A program made the position numbers and the translations under genes. Below are positions 1 through 13,192 of a stretch of 64,000 bases of DNA, in pieces (position 1 is the stretch's first letter; each line of letters starts with the position of its first letter). The notes beneath the pieces are model-generated. The model saw nothing but the letters and a program-made list of their open reading frames with translations, had not been told where the DNA came from and made no database searches. Source of the stretch: Isoetes taiwanensis (taxonomy: Eukaryota > Streptophyta > Lycopodiopsida > Isoetales > Isoetaceae); assembly GCA_021234155.1 (NCBI GenBank), contig JAJEKV010000004.1, forward strand, positions 31,346,564-31,410,563, in the 5' to 3' direction.

Positions 1-3000
1 GACTACATTGGATAGGCATATTCACCTCTTATTCCTTAATAAAGAAAACATTAAAGTTCCTCGAAGAAACATGTAAAACAAAATTTGCTATCTTTGTATA
101 ACAAGATTCGCAAAATACTATAAGATTTGAAGCGGAATACTATATGGTGTCACAAAGCAAAGCAAACAATATAAATTGCATATGTGCTTTGAAGAGTTAA
201 AGATGAACTAATATGTAACACAATAATAGGGAATTCCATGAGGTTTTGATTTGGGTGCATACATGACCAATCCCTAAACTAGTTGAAGGCCGCGCCAGGG
301 CTGTCGAATATTGTTTTTTTCTATCACCCCTTATACCCCATTGTTTTAATGCATATTTATACAGGTTGTCCATCGATTGGCTCGAACTATTGAATGTGAT
401 TTTAGTCACATTTGTGGCCGTGACTCCTGACAAAGAATATAACAAATCAGTTTGTGGAAGTAAACACATTGATGCTGCTTGTTCGAGATTTCAAAATGAG
501 TATCCAACACTTCAAAAAGGTATGAAGCTAGATCACACATGCAAAGCACACTAAGAAGTTTAGGAAGTATGTAACATATGATAATGCTAAATAATAGTTT
601 CTGACTATAGCAAAAGTAGGATATCCTAGACATTCTGGAAGTGTCAAATTAGCAAAACTACAACCTCTGCCAAGCTTGCATGAAAGTCTTGTGCTTCATT
701 ATTTGGTCGTTTTAAGATTACTTGTAAAAGTGGAGAATGATTCCTTGGAGTTGGGAAAAGAGTTGCCCATTTTAAGCAAGAAAAGCAATCAACACAACTG
801 ACTCGAACTATTTTTGTGATTTTCGGTGGCTATAGTTTTTTTTGCAATGAAACTAAAAACAATAACTAGTGGTTCAGAAGCATAATTTGAGACACAATGT
901 TTTTTTCCAATATTATTGCATACCCTTTCTTCTCTTCTCTTCTCTTGGGCTTGATTCTCTTATTTATCCTTCTTCTATGCAGTATACACAAATGGAGCAA
1001 CTTGAGCAAATGCATTTACATCCTTGACATAGAAAGAGATGGTCAAGGAACCAAAGTGTGTGAGATGTGGGCGTTATATAGAACAAATTTGTGGGTCACA
1101 TCTAGTTATACCATCGAATTTGACGTCAAGTTCCGGCTAAGCACGTCCTCTTGGCATTCCCTGGATGATATAATAAGTTAACAGAGTTGTGCAGCACTCT
1201 TGCATGTTGTACATACAACTCAAAACTATTACGTCACCTTGCTCGTATCACGTATCCATGCGGACACTCTCCATGTCACATCCCCCTTTAAACTCACCAC
1301 AACGTTCCATGTTAACCTTATAACCCCATAAGGTCAGGGAATGATCTTTGCTAGTTATTTTTTTTGGGCAAAATATTGCGTAAAGCCAATAAGACTAATT
1401 TCTTTCATGTGGACATTGGTTTCTAAGGCCCATTTTTGGCATGCGCATGCCGCATGCATTTGGACGTGCGCTTGTCACATGCATCCTTTTTGGGACCGTC
1501 AACCAGGCATCTTGAAAGAAGATACTAGATTTCCATTGCGCCTCGACCTTAGTATCAGCTCCTGACCTCTAAGTTCTTGGCTATGGATGATACACAATTT
1601 CTGACATTCCCCTAAAATATATGGTATAAATACGTATATTTTAGGCCACGTCACCTTTCAAGCCTACCGTAGTAGACTTGTATACATTAGTGTGGGGAAG
1701 GGACATGGCTAAGTCATTATATAACTTAGCGAACCTTAGGCATGGAACCATTTTCATGTGGCTCCATCCTGTTGGTGGCCCGCCACTTGGACACATCTTG
1801 TTGGGGCCACATGGCATGTCATGTCAACCCTAACCTACTAAGGGATAAACCTAAACCTAGACCATTTTTCTCGCTCCAGCAGTTATTAACCTCAACTCAT
1901 GTTCGTAACTCCGTTTCAAGGATTGTCTACTACAGCATAGCCTAGTACATGCGTGTATGCATGTGTAGAGAGCTTAAAAGCAAGGGTTTTCTTGTGTTTT
2001 TGAGAAGGAGCCTTGCAAAGCTTTTGTAGGAGGCCAGAGACGAATTGCAGAGCATAGAAGGATTCTGTTGGAGACACCAAAGAGGCAAGAGCTTGGAGAT
2101 CACATCAAGAACGGCATCAAACATCTTCTTATAGGTGGGGTTTTGTTGAGTTAATCTGAGGTACATGGGCTGATATCATTGGATTTATGCATGAATTGAT
2201 AAGAAGGTTTGGCTATGTATGTTCGAGAAAGTATGGCATGCAGAAACATCCAGAGGAACGAAAGATGGAATAGAAGCTAATCTAGATGCATGGTAATTAT
2301 CCTAAAAGAGCCTGGAGTAGGCCGAAATTGATGCAGGAGGAATCTAGTTGAGAAGTTATGGGCTGCAACAACGGTTTTTTCATGCAACAGACGGAATCGT
2401 CGCCGACGGAGACAGAAGATCTGGAAACATCCCGATATGACATGGAACAGGCCGATTTGGGCATTAGAACCCCGATGCATTGTGGGCAGCTCCGAAAAGT
2501 TGCAACCCGGTCTGTAACCCGGTCTGTTTGTTGGTTGTTTCGTTGTTTTATTTGTCCTTTTCCTTGATGTCTTGTTAACAAATGTCATGTACACCTTAAA
2601 TAAAGTTGTAATAAGTGGATAAATAAATATACAAGGAGTATAAGGGAAACTATGGAAGTACAAGGGCAGGGATCTAGCACAAACTATCCACAATAGTAAG
2701 TTCAGTACAGATGCGGGAGGTAGGTCTGATTTGATTATTAGATATTTAGGTATGCTTTGTTGAATTAAACAAGATAAGGTCCTAAAGTAACATGAGGCAT
2801 TGAACGAGTGGTTCCTGGAGATGGGGCCTGGTTTTATGGTAAGTTGGCAGAGGCTATATCCAGTTGCGGTCATGAGGTCCTGTGGATTTTTAAGCCAGAA
2901 GTGCAAGATTTGGAGTTTCCACATTAAGATGCATTAATAAATCTTAAGCTATGGAAAGTGGGTTTTTAATTAGAATATTAAAAAACCTTAGCTAACAATG

Positions 3001-3030
3001 GTTCAAAAAGAAATAGATGTTGGAACTTTG
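1..3030. other. Non-coding AT-rich region, no gene seen
   Basis: Both strands were read and no open frame looks like a protein. The longest frame (2277-2924, minus) has no domain, no start context and a composition expected of translated AT-rich DNA. No tRNA or rRNA was seen. Probably old repeat sequence. Confidence 0.6.
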
Positions 3031-3039
3031 GAGATCTGG

Positions 3040-3236
3040 AGAAGTTGGGCCGGGAGAGCAATATGAGGTATATGGAGTGTCCAGATGAGGCTATGGCGTG
3101 GAGCACTGTTAGTCTAAGTGTATACATGTAAGTTTCTAAGTTGTTGCATTGTATTTTATCAAAGGCATCATAGCTAATGGATTATCCCCATGGGAGAATG
3201 GTTATGAGGCAAGTATTGCATTGTGTGGAAAGGAAG
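3040..3236. repeat. Direct repeat, copy 1
   Basis: This block recurs at 3738-3921 with scattered mismatches (shared features include GATGAGGCTATGGC and TTTCTAAGTTGTTGCA). The two copies lie on either side of the TRIM-like element, so a segment was duplicated locally before or after that insertion. No coding capacity. Confidence 0.75.
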
Positions 3237-3327
3237 ATTTAATTCTTCACCAGTATTATCAACCTAGAATTATAGAAGTTTGACAAGATCCCGAGTTGCC
3301 AAGAGGGTCAACTCGGCAGGCTCGTCA
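3231..3327. repeat. Repeat block abutting TRIM, copy 1
   Basis: About 97 bp shared with 4951-5047. It ends in a short inverted motif (CCGAGTTGCC...GGGTCAACTCGG) followed by GCAGGCTCGTCA. In both places it lies directly upstream of the TRIM-like element, so it is either part of a longer composite repeat or a shared insertion site. Confidence 0.7.
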
Positions 3328-3336
3328 GGAGTGTGT

Positions 3337-3742
3337 TGTAATGGACCCATGGAAGACCGCTCGAGTAGATCTTGGTGTTGCATTCCCGAGACACCGGCAT
3401 AAATGGGTAGAAGCGACTACTCATAAACGTCTAGACGGTTTTGCTCAGTTGGTTAAGGGCATGTCGGTTAGGAACGTTATATTTGGTATAAGAGCAGGGC
3501 TTGAGTTCGAGTCTCCATGGGGGCAAGTACGACCCAGAATACCGTTGGACGATAGGTCATGACTTGGGCTTGGACACTATGGGATGGTGTGGTCTATAGT
3601 TTGTGATGCTCGAGGATGAGCATAGTTCTAGTGGGAGAGATTGTGACGGACCTATGAAAGACCACTCGAGTAGATCTTGGTGTTGCGTTCCCGAGACACT
3701 AGCATAAATGGGTAGAAGCAACTACTCATAAACAACAAATTG
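3337..3742 (+). mobile_element. TRIM-like short-LTR retroelement, copy A
   Basis: A very small LTR element. The 5' LTR spans about 3337-3481 and starts TGTAATGGACC. The primer-binding site follows at once (3482-3495, TTTGGTATAAGAGC, a mutated form of the initiator-Met-tRNA complement seen intact in copy B). The internal part is ~145 bp without coding capacity. A purine-rich tract (GTGGGAGAGAT) ends at 3641, and a truncated 3' LTR starts TGTGACGGACC at 3642 and stops near 3736. LTR length (~145 bp) and absence of genes fit TRIMs (terminal-repeat retrotransposons in miniature). A pol III A-box-like string (GCTCAGTTGGTTA) lies near the LTR end and a B-box-like GTTCGAGTC just inside the internal part. 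Confidence 0.65.
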
Positions 3743-3921
3743 GGCAGCGAGAGCTATATGAGGCATATGGGGCGTCTAGATGAGGCTATGGCATGGAGCA
3801 CTGTTATTATACACTGTAAGTTTCTAAGTTGTTGCACTATATTATATCAAAGGTATCATAGCTAATAGATTATCCTCATGGGAGAGTGGTTCTGAGGTAA
3901 GGTTTGCATTGTGTGGATTGG
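3738..3921. repeat. Direct repeat, copy 2
   Basis: Second copy of the block at 3040-3236, in the same orientation and moderately diverged. It starts where the truncated 3' LTR of the TRIM-like element stops. Confidence 0.75.
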
Positions 3922-4950
3922 TAGTATCTTTCCTTGTCGTAGCTACATCAATGATAGCTAGGCTTATGGCTTCCTCGATGCGTTTGGATTCCGATCATTA
4001 TCTTCATCAATAACTTACCTACTTCAACTTGGGCAAGTTGTGTGGGCAACATCAACAGCAGTATAATCTAGGCACATGTATAGTAAACATTCTAATGAAC
4101 ACCACATGTCATTGGTCTTTGCATTGTTCCACTGTTGTCTTGGTATTTGATTATATCTATTGGAACCTCCAGGGTCGGACTTCTAGGTTCGGTGGCCTAG
4201 GTTGCTCCGGCATGCTCATGTTCATCTGTGATTCTCTGTGGTATTCTTGTGCTCTGTGACACCGGGCGTAGTTTTCCCTGATCAGGATTCTACGTCACCT
4301 CTGTGACTCCATAATAAGAGGTCCTCCAGCGCCAGACGTGGCCTGAGAAGGGTATGCAATACGAGGTTTACCCCGCCAACTCCGCCAACAAGGCTCGGAA
4401 TGTGAGTTGGCTGGGCATTTCTCTGCTAACAGGGCCTACATGTAGGCTGGCTGAGCTTCCCATTGTCCCGGAGCCTCCCGGAGCTATGTTTCTGATGTTT
4501 TGTTATTCTGGCTATGTTCTTTGCTTTTATTGCTCAGAGTTTGGTATTTCCTTGGATTATGTTGTCATTGTCTAGTACTGTACTCACCTAGAATCTTTTG
4601 TTTGCTTGTGCTTATATCTTTGTATCCAAGATTCCAGAGTATTTCCATGCATGCAATGGCAGCCAGGGATCCCCACTTAGTCACGAGGACTAACCCCAGT
4701 GAGTGCATGTGCAGTGAACAAGCAAGGCGCAGTGGTTGTGCGGATGCAGCAATGTAGCTGAGGATCGTGGTTGTGATCTGGAGTTAAAAAGCTTTTGTTT
4801 AGCTTGCTTAGTAGTGTTTATGCATATACATTGAGAGTATTGTTGTGGATAATATATTCTTTGAATTTGTATTCTTGATGGATAGTGGGAATATATTGTA
4901 TCTCAGTGAGGATGGATTTCTAGTAATGGTTTAAGTTTCAATTGTGCAAA
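3922..4950. other. Non-coding stretch, nothing recognised
   Basis: Short frames only (up to 85 codons), with no motif or splice structure that I can defend. The base composition is slightly more GC-rich around 4260-4480, but no gene is visible. Confidence 0.5.
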
Positions 4951-5047
4951 AGGAAGATTCAATTCTTCACCACCATTAACAAGCTAGAATGTGCAAGTTT
5001 TGACAAAATCCCGAGTTGCCTGGAGGGTCAACTCGGCAGGCTCGTCA
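4951..5047. repeat. Repeat block abutting TRIM, copy 2
   Basis: Matches 3231-3327 in the same orientation, again directly upstream of a TRIM-like copy. Confidence 0.7.
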
Positions 5048-5309
5048 TGGTTGGTATCAGAGCAGGGCTCGAGTTCGAGTCTCCATGGGGGCAAGTATGA
5101 TCCAGAATACCGTTGGACGATAAGTCATGACTTGGGCTTGGATGCCATGGGATGGTGTGGTCTATGGTTTGTGATGCTCGAGGACGAACATAATTCTAGT
5201 GGGAGAGATTGTAGACTGCTCGAGTAGATCTTGGTGTTGCGTTTCCGAGATATAACGTCTAGACGGTTTTGCTCAGTTGGTTAAGGGTATGTCGGTTAGG
5301 AATGTTACA
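5048..5309 (+). mobile_element. TRIM-like retroelement, copy B (5' LTR lost)
   Basis: The intact primer-binding site TTGGTATCAGAGC is at 5051-5063. It is followed by an internal segment closely matching copy A, the purine tract GTGGGAGAGAT, and a 3' LTR at 5210-5309 that starts TGTAGACTGC and ends TTACA. Compared with copy A the LTR carries an internal deletion, and the 5' LTR is missing: the sequence upstream is the shared block at 4951-5047. Copy B is useful because its complete 3' LTR end fixes where the LTR of copy A stops. Confidence 0.65.
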
Positions 5310-8300
5310 TGTGTCGGCATCAAAAGAAGCAGAATCTACCCCAAAACACATGCAAGATGATGGAGACACTAGGAGCTGGCGGAACTTCCTTTGGAATAGG
5401 GATTTTGAGTAGATTCTTTAGTAGATCATCTGAAAGTTAGTATTCCAGATGAGTTAACATCTTGTATCTCTAATAGAGCCATTCTAAAACCCTTAGTTTG
5501 GATCATGAACCCTAACTGTAGATTAGATGCATGTGATTAGGATTAGATGTTATTCGTGTTATTTATCATGTTGTTGACATATGATGTTGGTTGATCTCAT
5601 GCTGCACCTCTTGTATTGGGAAGGTTTTTTTTTTTTTTTTTTTTTTGTGGGAGGGGGGAAGGGGGGATAGAGACCTAGCCATTATCTAGATGATGCTCCT
5701 AGTCTAGACCCCCTTAGAGCCCACACGCTATGGAGGCTATGGAGTGACTAAGCACCACACAACGGAGTCAATGGCAGAGGTTCCTGCTCAGCGCGGTTAC
5801 TGGGGACCCATAGCGGGCTAGGCTTATAGTCGGTCACTTTGGGAGGGCTGTATATGAGCCCGACACTTCCTAGGTCAATGGTGTCGCCCTGACCCTCAAG
5901 AGTTGTAGCTGTTGGCCTGGCTCTTGTTTTGGGGAATTTAGTCAGATAAGGACATGTATCGCCACGGTTTGCGTGCATGCTAATGTTGGTGTAATGAAAT
6001 ATTCTATGGTGTGTGATGCCGTGAAATATCAAATGGTCACATATTCTCTAGTCTAGGTTGTCATGGTGCACCATGGCTTAGTAGGCTAGAGGAAAATATG
6101 TCTTAATCCTTGGGATTTGGTAATAATCCCATGGGCATAATAATTGGTGGTGACACCCATTATTGTAGGGCATTAAGGTAATGGTTTGTTAAACCATTAA
6201 AATAAAGGGTGAGCACCCTTAAATAGGGTGTTGGCTAGAGCCATGATCCTAAGGCAGTGAAGACTGCCGAATCCGGATGTGTTGCGGGCTGGAATTGATG
6301 TATGGCAGAATCACCTACTCTTTGGTTGGATGTCATGTGGCTTTGCCACGTTGGCAAGGGACTGTACCAGAAGAGGTGGTAACTGCAAAATTAACAGACT
6401 GGGAAGAATAGCACAGAGAAGAAGGAGCGGGAAGGCAAAATCTGATGGAGAAGGAGCCGATTAATAAAAGAGAGAGGAAGCAATTTTGAGAGAAGGGATT
6501 TGTTACCGTTTGCTTGACCGAGAGTGGCAGCAAGGAAGGATCATCTTCGTAAGCCTTGAGCTGGATGTAATTTGGTTGTGGTCTTGATTGGCAATATCTA
6601 CTATAACGAACACAGATATTAAAGGAGTACCACGAATTGATAAATCTCCTGGTAACTGGTCTGGAGGTCTGGGGCAGTGCCTGGGGCCAGAAGTATACCT
6701 TAACCCAATACCTTCTAAATTGCTAAACCACCTCTCTCTAGAAACTCCGTAGGATAAGTTTGGGATGCTTACCCAATTCTGGCAGGGCAGCAGGTTGCAG
6801 TAGCAACCAAGAGGCTGCTGGCCAGCAGTACTTTATGGAGCTATCAGGGCCCTCTGTCATGTATAGGCCTAGAGGCAAGCATAAACTTATTTTATCTCAT
6901 TATAAGAGACCTCTTAATACTGGTGAGATGGGTGCTTAGTGCTGGTATGGGACAGCACTACGTGACCATCAATAGTCTAGTTTTATAAGGATCTCTTGTA
7001 TTACTCTGTATATACAATTTGGTATCGTGAGCTCTACATGAGTGCTTAGGCAGAGTAGATAAGCACTTGAGTTTATCATAAGGGAGTTTTATGCATAGCA
7101 TAGAGGCGGATGAACATGGCTTATCTGGATTAGAACTATGGTGCTAGTGAGATGAGGTCTACCACTGGTATGGGATGGTGGTCGATGGAGTCAACAGTCT
7201 AAGGACCTAAATCCTTATGATGCTTGCAGTTTTATCCCTTGAATAGATCCACCGGCACGTGGCTTCTAGACAATGTATTGTTTAGATATGGGGGAGCATC
7301 GGCATTCATGTATATAGCCTCAGGGGAGGCAGCACTTTTTCGGTGTACTCTGATGGTTTACGTGAATATGAATCGGAGTTTTTAAGGCTAAGAATTTTGG
7401 TTTGTAATATGCAACCCTTCCTACCTCATCGGATCCGAGAGATGCAACCTAGAGTAGCCTCGTCGGGTGATACCAAGGGGCTACGTCTCCGGCAGGTTAC
7501 AGTCACATCAGAGCCTGATTTAGCCCATTTGCATAGTGTGCACAGGAGGGGCGGATGGAGTGGTCAACCCTAGCCATTGTCTTTTGCCAGCCCAAGTCAT
7601 TGCCATAACTCGATCTATTCTATCTCAAGACCCTAGCTGTTAGTCTACTTTTCCCCACGAGTCTGAGCCTGGGTAGGAGCTCTATTGATGTATTGATGTA
7701 TGGATGTATCAGATGGATAGATGGATGGATTGACTACCCCTTGTAGTAGTGTGTTGCTAGATAGATGTGTTGCTTCTAGTGTTATAGGAGCCCGTAGGGG
7801 ACATGCGAGCAAGACACTCTCCGTGTCCTCTTCTTATGCCCTGGCCATCCCTGGAGCAGGTCAGACTTAGGGTCCATACAATAGATGCTGTTGCATGAGG
7901 GATTTCCCACGGGATATATGATGGAGCATCGTACATTACGTGGGGAGCGGTACTTTACTAGCTTAGCATGTCCTACTATTGCTTGACCTTGATGTATGAT
8001 CATAGTATGTTATATTCTTTGGATGATATTGGTGAATAGTCTAAGCTCTTAAGCTTGCAGTCATTGCATGTCATGAAAATGAACTCTCTTTCATAGTTAA
8101 ATATCTGGCGTGGAAGATTAGTATGCATTTGTTTGTATGTTCCTAGTCTAGAGGTCTTGAACCTTATTCGGCTTCCAAGTCAAGTCCACCTGTGATCTTC
8201 ACGAACCATCTAGGGCTGCCACAAGCTAAGTAGAAGTATATGCGCAATCTAGTTCAGCTAGACATCAATGAGACTGTCTTGCCAGTTGGGGATGTCATGA

Positions 8301-9869
8301 ATGGCAGGGACCGGTTCCGTCCTTTGATAATCGTGGCCAGGCTTCAGTTCTCATGGTATCAATCCATAGTTCTGTTCATGGATGCTTAAACTAATACTCC
8401 GTTGGATCATCAAGAAGTACGCCTTGGTGAGGCCTTGGACTATTGGAGGTAGTATTGTGGGCTTCTATATGGGCACTATGGTCCTCAAGCTCTAGGTTCT
8501 ACCTCTAGCATTCATGGTTGATCCTATCTTCAAACGTTGGGAGAAGGCTGACAAAAGTGGAACCCTGGCCTTATTGCATATAGCTTGCCAATTAGTCAGT
8601 AAGCTGTCTTTTAGAAAAAGCCTCGAGACTCATTATCCAAACTCCTTATAGCTAGTAGCTAACTTGGAAGCTACGACATGCATTGGTGTACTTTGAAGAA
8701 AGACAGTCTAAACCCTAGAAAGCACTAGTAGGCGGTGGCTATGGCACTAATGGGTTGTGTCCAAGAAAGGACTTCAAGGTACGAGAGGTGAGTTACCATG
8801 CCATCTTGGCCATCTTTTTCAAATGTTTTGGTACTTTTGGACATCTTTGCATTCCTATCGAAAACTCGAATTTTAGAAGAAAAAGAAGGAAGGATCTTAG
8901 ATGATGTGACCTGCAGGCAGAAAAAAATGGAAATTTCAATAGAAAAAAGACAAATACGAAAATGGAGCTGTCTGCAATCTTAACCGCGATGAAGAAGCGA
9001 TTCTGATGATACATGAAAGTTCTTCCTTTTGAAGTTAATTAAGGTGTTTTAAGATGGGTCAGAAAGAGCCAATCGTTCATCGAGCGCCATAGCCAAATCC
9101 CTTATTCTAACGTGTCTCTTTGCTTTTTGCTTTCCAAATCTTCTTGCTCACTACTGGATAGAACAGATGGACTGGAGAGGAAAGGAACGGCTCAAGCAAA
9201 GGAGTCATACACTTCACCTCCAATGGGTAAGAAGAAGAGACGGTTTTGCTCATCCGCTCCTCCGCTGGACTTCATGGTCTTACTGGGGGATTGCGAAGAG
9301 TTGAGTAGCATCATGGGGCGCAGTCTAGTTTGTCTAAAAAATAACGTGACCAATGTGCTAGTCAGGGATGCCATGATGGGGAGGGATGTAAGTTGCCAGG
9401 ACGAGAAGGATTAGTGAGAGGTTCTCCCTTTGTCCCTTGGAAATCATGTCCGAGCTTCAGTTCTAATGGCATCGATCCTTGGGACTGTATACAGACAACT
9501 GGACCACTGCTCAACTAGCTTACTAAGGAGTATGCCTTGATGAGACCTATGGGCTCTTTGCGGGGTGTTGTGATCCCCTAGCTCTAGATCCCAGATCCGT
9601 TGTTCATGGTTGATCGCTTGGGAGTGGGCCAACCAGTCAGTATAAAAGCTTCTTGTCTTAGAGAAGGATCCAACATCATTACCCAAACTCCTGTTGTAGG
9701 TAGTATCTAGCCGTAAGCTAGGGCATGTATTGACATACTCTGAAGGTAAGATAGTTTAACCCTCTTCTCTCTAGCTTACGTGTGCTCTTTCAGTTACTGC
9801 ATGGCTTGGGCATGCATTCTTCTCATGCACATGGTTCACTCCATATGTAGGGGTCAGGGTGTGTTTCAT
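5310..9869. other. Long non-coding region with decayed repeats
   Basis: No supported gene. A T tract lies at about 5626-5646. Segments near 8330-8440 and 9440-9530 resemble each other weakly (shared CTTCAGTTCT..TGG.ATC and AG.A.GCCTTG.TGAG), which suggests an old duplication. Simple GATG/GATA repeats lie at 7690-7730. The frame at 9112-9414 (plus) is free of recognisable motifs, and I do not call it a gene. Confidence 0.5.
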
Positions 9870-9873
9870 TAGT

Positions 9874-9898
9874 AACAAGGTTGCATATTAAACGAGAG
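9874..9898 (+). repeat. Left TIR of the 3.9 kb transposon
   Basis: It starts AACAAGGTTGCATATTAAAC and pairs with the minus strand of 13742-13766. Target duplication TAGT lies immediately outside. Confidence 0.7.
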
Positions 9899-10388
9899 TG
9901 TTGCAGCACTCCCGTTTGAAGATTCCCTTCTAAAAATCATATTAATTATTTGAAATGGCCATTTTGTGGGTTAAGCCCACAAACTCATGGTGATTACAAT
10001 TTAATATGTGCTATTTTAGCCCCAATTGTTTTTTTTTTACCGCTGCATCAATATATCAAACACTTGAAATGGCAATTTTAGGGGTTAAGTTCAAAACATT
10101 AAGGTGATTATCATTTATTATATGCTATTTCAACTACATTTATATTTTTTCCCATCGGGTTATTGTGAACTCACGACAAAAAGAGGTTGAATTTGTAATG
10201 GATCATAGGTTAAAATACGAACATTAAACCGAAAGTGCAAGATGTGATCACAGATTAAATTACGAACATTAAACAGAAAGTGCAAGGCGTGAAAAATAAA
10301 TAAACATAAAGTTTTTTGGTGTGATAAAGAAGTAAATCACCAGAACATGGCAAATCTGTCTTTGGAGATTGTCTGTGCACTCTTATAT

Positions 10389-10663
10389 TTATGTTATTCC
10401 AGAATAGAACCTTGGGCACTCTTATGCTATTCTGAAATAGAACATTGCACTCTTAGTGTATTCCAGAATACAAATGTGCACTCTTATTGTATTCCGGAAT
10501 ACAAACCCGCACTCTTATTGTATTCCGGAATATAAACCCGCACTCTTATTGTATTCCGGAATACAAGTCTCTTGCACTCTTACCCTATTCCAGAATACGA
10601 ATCAAAATCCATATTTTCATAGGCTCTTCCAGAATAGGATCTTATACTCCTATTCTGGAATAC
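10389..10663. repeat. Palindrome array GTATTCCGGAATAC (left)
   Basis: Perfect or near-perfect copies lie at 10458-10471, 10489-10502, 10520-10533, 10551-10564, 10585-10598 and 10650-10663, with degenerate copies at about 10394 and 10427. The middle four sit on a 31-bp tandem unit (CGCACTCTTATT linker), so part of the array grew by tandem duplication. Each site is an inverted repeat around a CC/GG, CA/TG or CT/AG centre. Confidence 0.85.
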
Positions 10664-10689
10664 AAATCAAAAGCCATATTTTCGAATCA

Positions 10690-12740
10690 CCTACACAATG
10701 AAAACAATGATGCCTGTGATGATGCCACAAAAAAATAACGATGTTTGTATCAGTGACACTCTGATTGAAGACAATCGCAACATAAACACTCAAGTCTATG
10801 ATATCTACAACTCTGCCTGGCAAAAGCCTCCCATGCCCTGAACCAAACAACAAAGAGAGAAATGTGCAACAAACTCAAAAACCAGCAGAACCAGCATACG
10901 TAAATCAAGGAAATTGTAGAATAAAACAAATTTGGTGCTTCTTTGTAAAAATGGAAGGCAAATCTATGCCATAGCTTTATTGCCATAGCCAGCAAAAACA
11001 AAAATAAAAATAAAAATTATTGGCTAAATATTGAATGTGCATTTAGGACATAATTGCCTTTGTTCAGATATCTTAACACAAACTACCACATGCAGCCTCC
11101 ATTCTTGCTCTTAGGTCCAGCTTCCAACATTGAATACACGTCATAATTAGAACAGTATCATATCCTGATCATCTATAATTCATCATTTAGAGATATTTAA
11201 GAACCTAAACTTATGGCTTTCATAGCTGAGTACGGGTAGCAATTATATACCTCGATACAACAAGCTCCACGAATGTAATTTGATTAACCCCTGTTTAACC
11301 AGAGTATCTTAATATATGCATGTCTTTGTTCTTGTCTTGATAACGCCATATTCCACTACCTTAAGTAGTTTCGTTTGAATTCTATTAAGGCCTTGTCAAT
11401 ATTTCATGTTTCAAAAAAGCATTATGCAGGCTTAACTATCAGTCTACTTTCATTGACATACATCATTTCTCATCCTAAATCTGTAAATCATTATCTCATT
11501 GCCAAAATGATCCAACTCTTAGTGTAAGAATATCTCCATTGTAAATGCTGTTATTTGTTGTCCATCCATTCATCTCTCCACAATCTTCAGCAAGAACTGC
11601 TTGCTGCGCTCTGTATGTTTTTCCCCTTCCCTTTTGCACATAGTCATGAGATCAAGACCAGCTCCCTTGATTAAATTCGTGTGCTTCTGTCTGGTAAGAT
11701 TTGAAGGATATTAAAGCAACTAGGCACAAAATTGCATCAGAGACTATTGCAAATAAAAATAATGTTACCAGATCGTCTTTGTATGTTCAGACTATGCCGA
11801 CTTCTCGTTTTTCAAATTCGTGGCTCCACTGATTCCTCTATATCACGTTTGAGTTATTTGCAACCAAGTCAACTACAAGCTACCAACTGCAAGATGGTGC
11901 GCCACAAGCAAGATACTACACCAAATAACCAAATCGATGCACTGGTTTACATTTCACAAGCTTGGCTTTAGTCATTTGAGGTGCCAGCCTAAGGGCGCTT
12001 CCAAGATAATCCGTCTGGAATCTTGACTCCAAGTGATAACATAATTTTAGATCAATCCAATGTACTCCAGAAGCATGCTTTCTTCAGCTAAAACTAGTCT
12101 AGGTTATTTTACAGCAGAATGCTCTAAACCCAAGTAAAGTTACCCTGATCCGGCTACATTTAATTCTGCTGCTAGGGTTTACGGAGCTTTATGTTGCCAA
12201 AACTCCCCTGCTTGCAAACTCTAGCATGTCGAAAAGAATCAGTGTTGCCATCATGAGCCTTCCGTTGGTCCAGCAAAAGATTTGCTTACTTACAGCTTCC
12301 AAAACAAACTAAAACTATATAAGTCCAGCGGGCTAAAATATTCTGGATCTTCGAGCAAAAAACTAAAATGTATCATGCACAAACCTCTAACCTTTGCCGT
12401 GATGATTCCTGCCTGACAAAATGAGGAGCCACAAATCCGGCAAAGCTTGAGAAAATAATCACCTTTGCCACACTGCCACAGCTTCAGAAACCTTAAATCG
12501 AAGGTAAACATAACCATAGCCGCCATCAGCAACCAGGTTACAGACCACCATGCATGAAGAATGAAAAACGGCCAAATACTAGTGCAAAGGATATTTGAAG
12601 AGAGCCATCGCCACAAGTTAAAATGTAGCCCAAACTAATGCCATTGCCATCGCCAGACTGAAATGGCAGCACGAAGTCCCTAGACAAAGATCGCCAGAGC
12701 AAAATCGGCAAAAAAAAACACGTCCCTGTCTCTCTGAGAA
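10690..12740. other. Core of 3.9 kb transposon, no gene seen
   Basis: Short frames only. The longest (12290-12616, minus) has no recognisable motif and a hydrophobic composition typical of translated AT-rich DNA. No transposase fragment was found, which supports non-autonomy. Confidence 0.55.
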
Positions 12741-12748
12741 ACAAAAAC

Positions 12749-13192
12749 GTATTCTGGAATACAAAGTGTATTCCAGAATATGTTTTCCTATATTTTTTGC
12801 TACCATAATCCAGTATCCCTCTTATAATTCGAAATTATCCTGTATCCCCACAAAGCAAACGTATTCTGGAATACACTTTTGTATTCCGGAATACAAAATG
12901 GTTTGCACTCTTTCTTCGTCCAATATCCCTTTGTCCAATATTCCCACAAAATAGAATATCCCTTACATCGTTGTCTAGTATCTCCACACAACAAAATTTC
13001 CGAGGTTATTTAAATTCAAGGAAAATGCCTAGAAACATTGAACTAAATTGAAAATGCAAAAAAACCTAGTTGATGCTTCTTTGTTTTTCCTTTCGCTATT
13101 TTAATAGGATGTGTATTCCAGATTACAAAAATAGTTTGATATTTTTTCTTTCCTTTTCGCTATTCGGGAACAGCAAGTGTATTCCAGAATAC
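12749..13192. repeat. Palindrome array GTATTCYRGAATAC (right)
   Basis: Copies lie at 12749-12762, 12768-12781, 12861-12874, 12881-12894, 13113-13126 (one base off) and 13179-13192. Some are back to back with spacings of 5-6 bp. This is the same palindrome family as at 10.4-10.7 kb, so the transposon has an array near each end. Confidence 0.85.

Noticed and set aside
2277-2924. 215-codon minus-strand frame
   Set aside because: No domain, odd composition, no splice or start context; likely chance in AT-rich DNA.
3440-3515. tRNA gene
   Set aside because: A- and B-box-like strings are present but no cloverleaf or acceptor stem can be drawn. They lie across an LTR/primer-site junction.
10389-10663. 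Regularly spaced repeats resembling a CRISPR array
   Set aside because: Units are palindromic 14-mers with nearly identical linkers (31-bp tandem unit), no variable spacers and no cas genes, in a plant-type context.
10347-10738. Plus-strand frames with repeated Ile-Pro-Glu-Tyr-Lys motifs
   Set aside because: They only translate the palindrome array.
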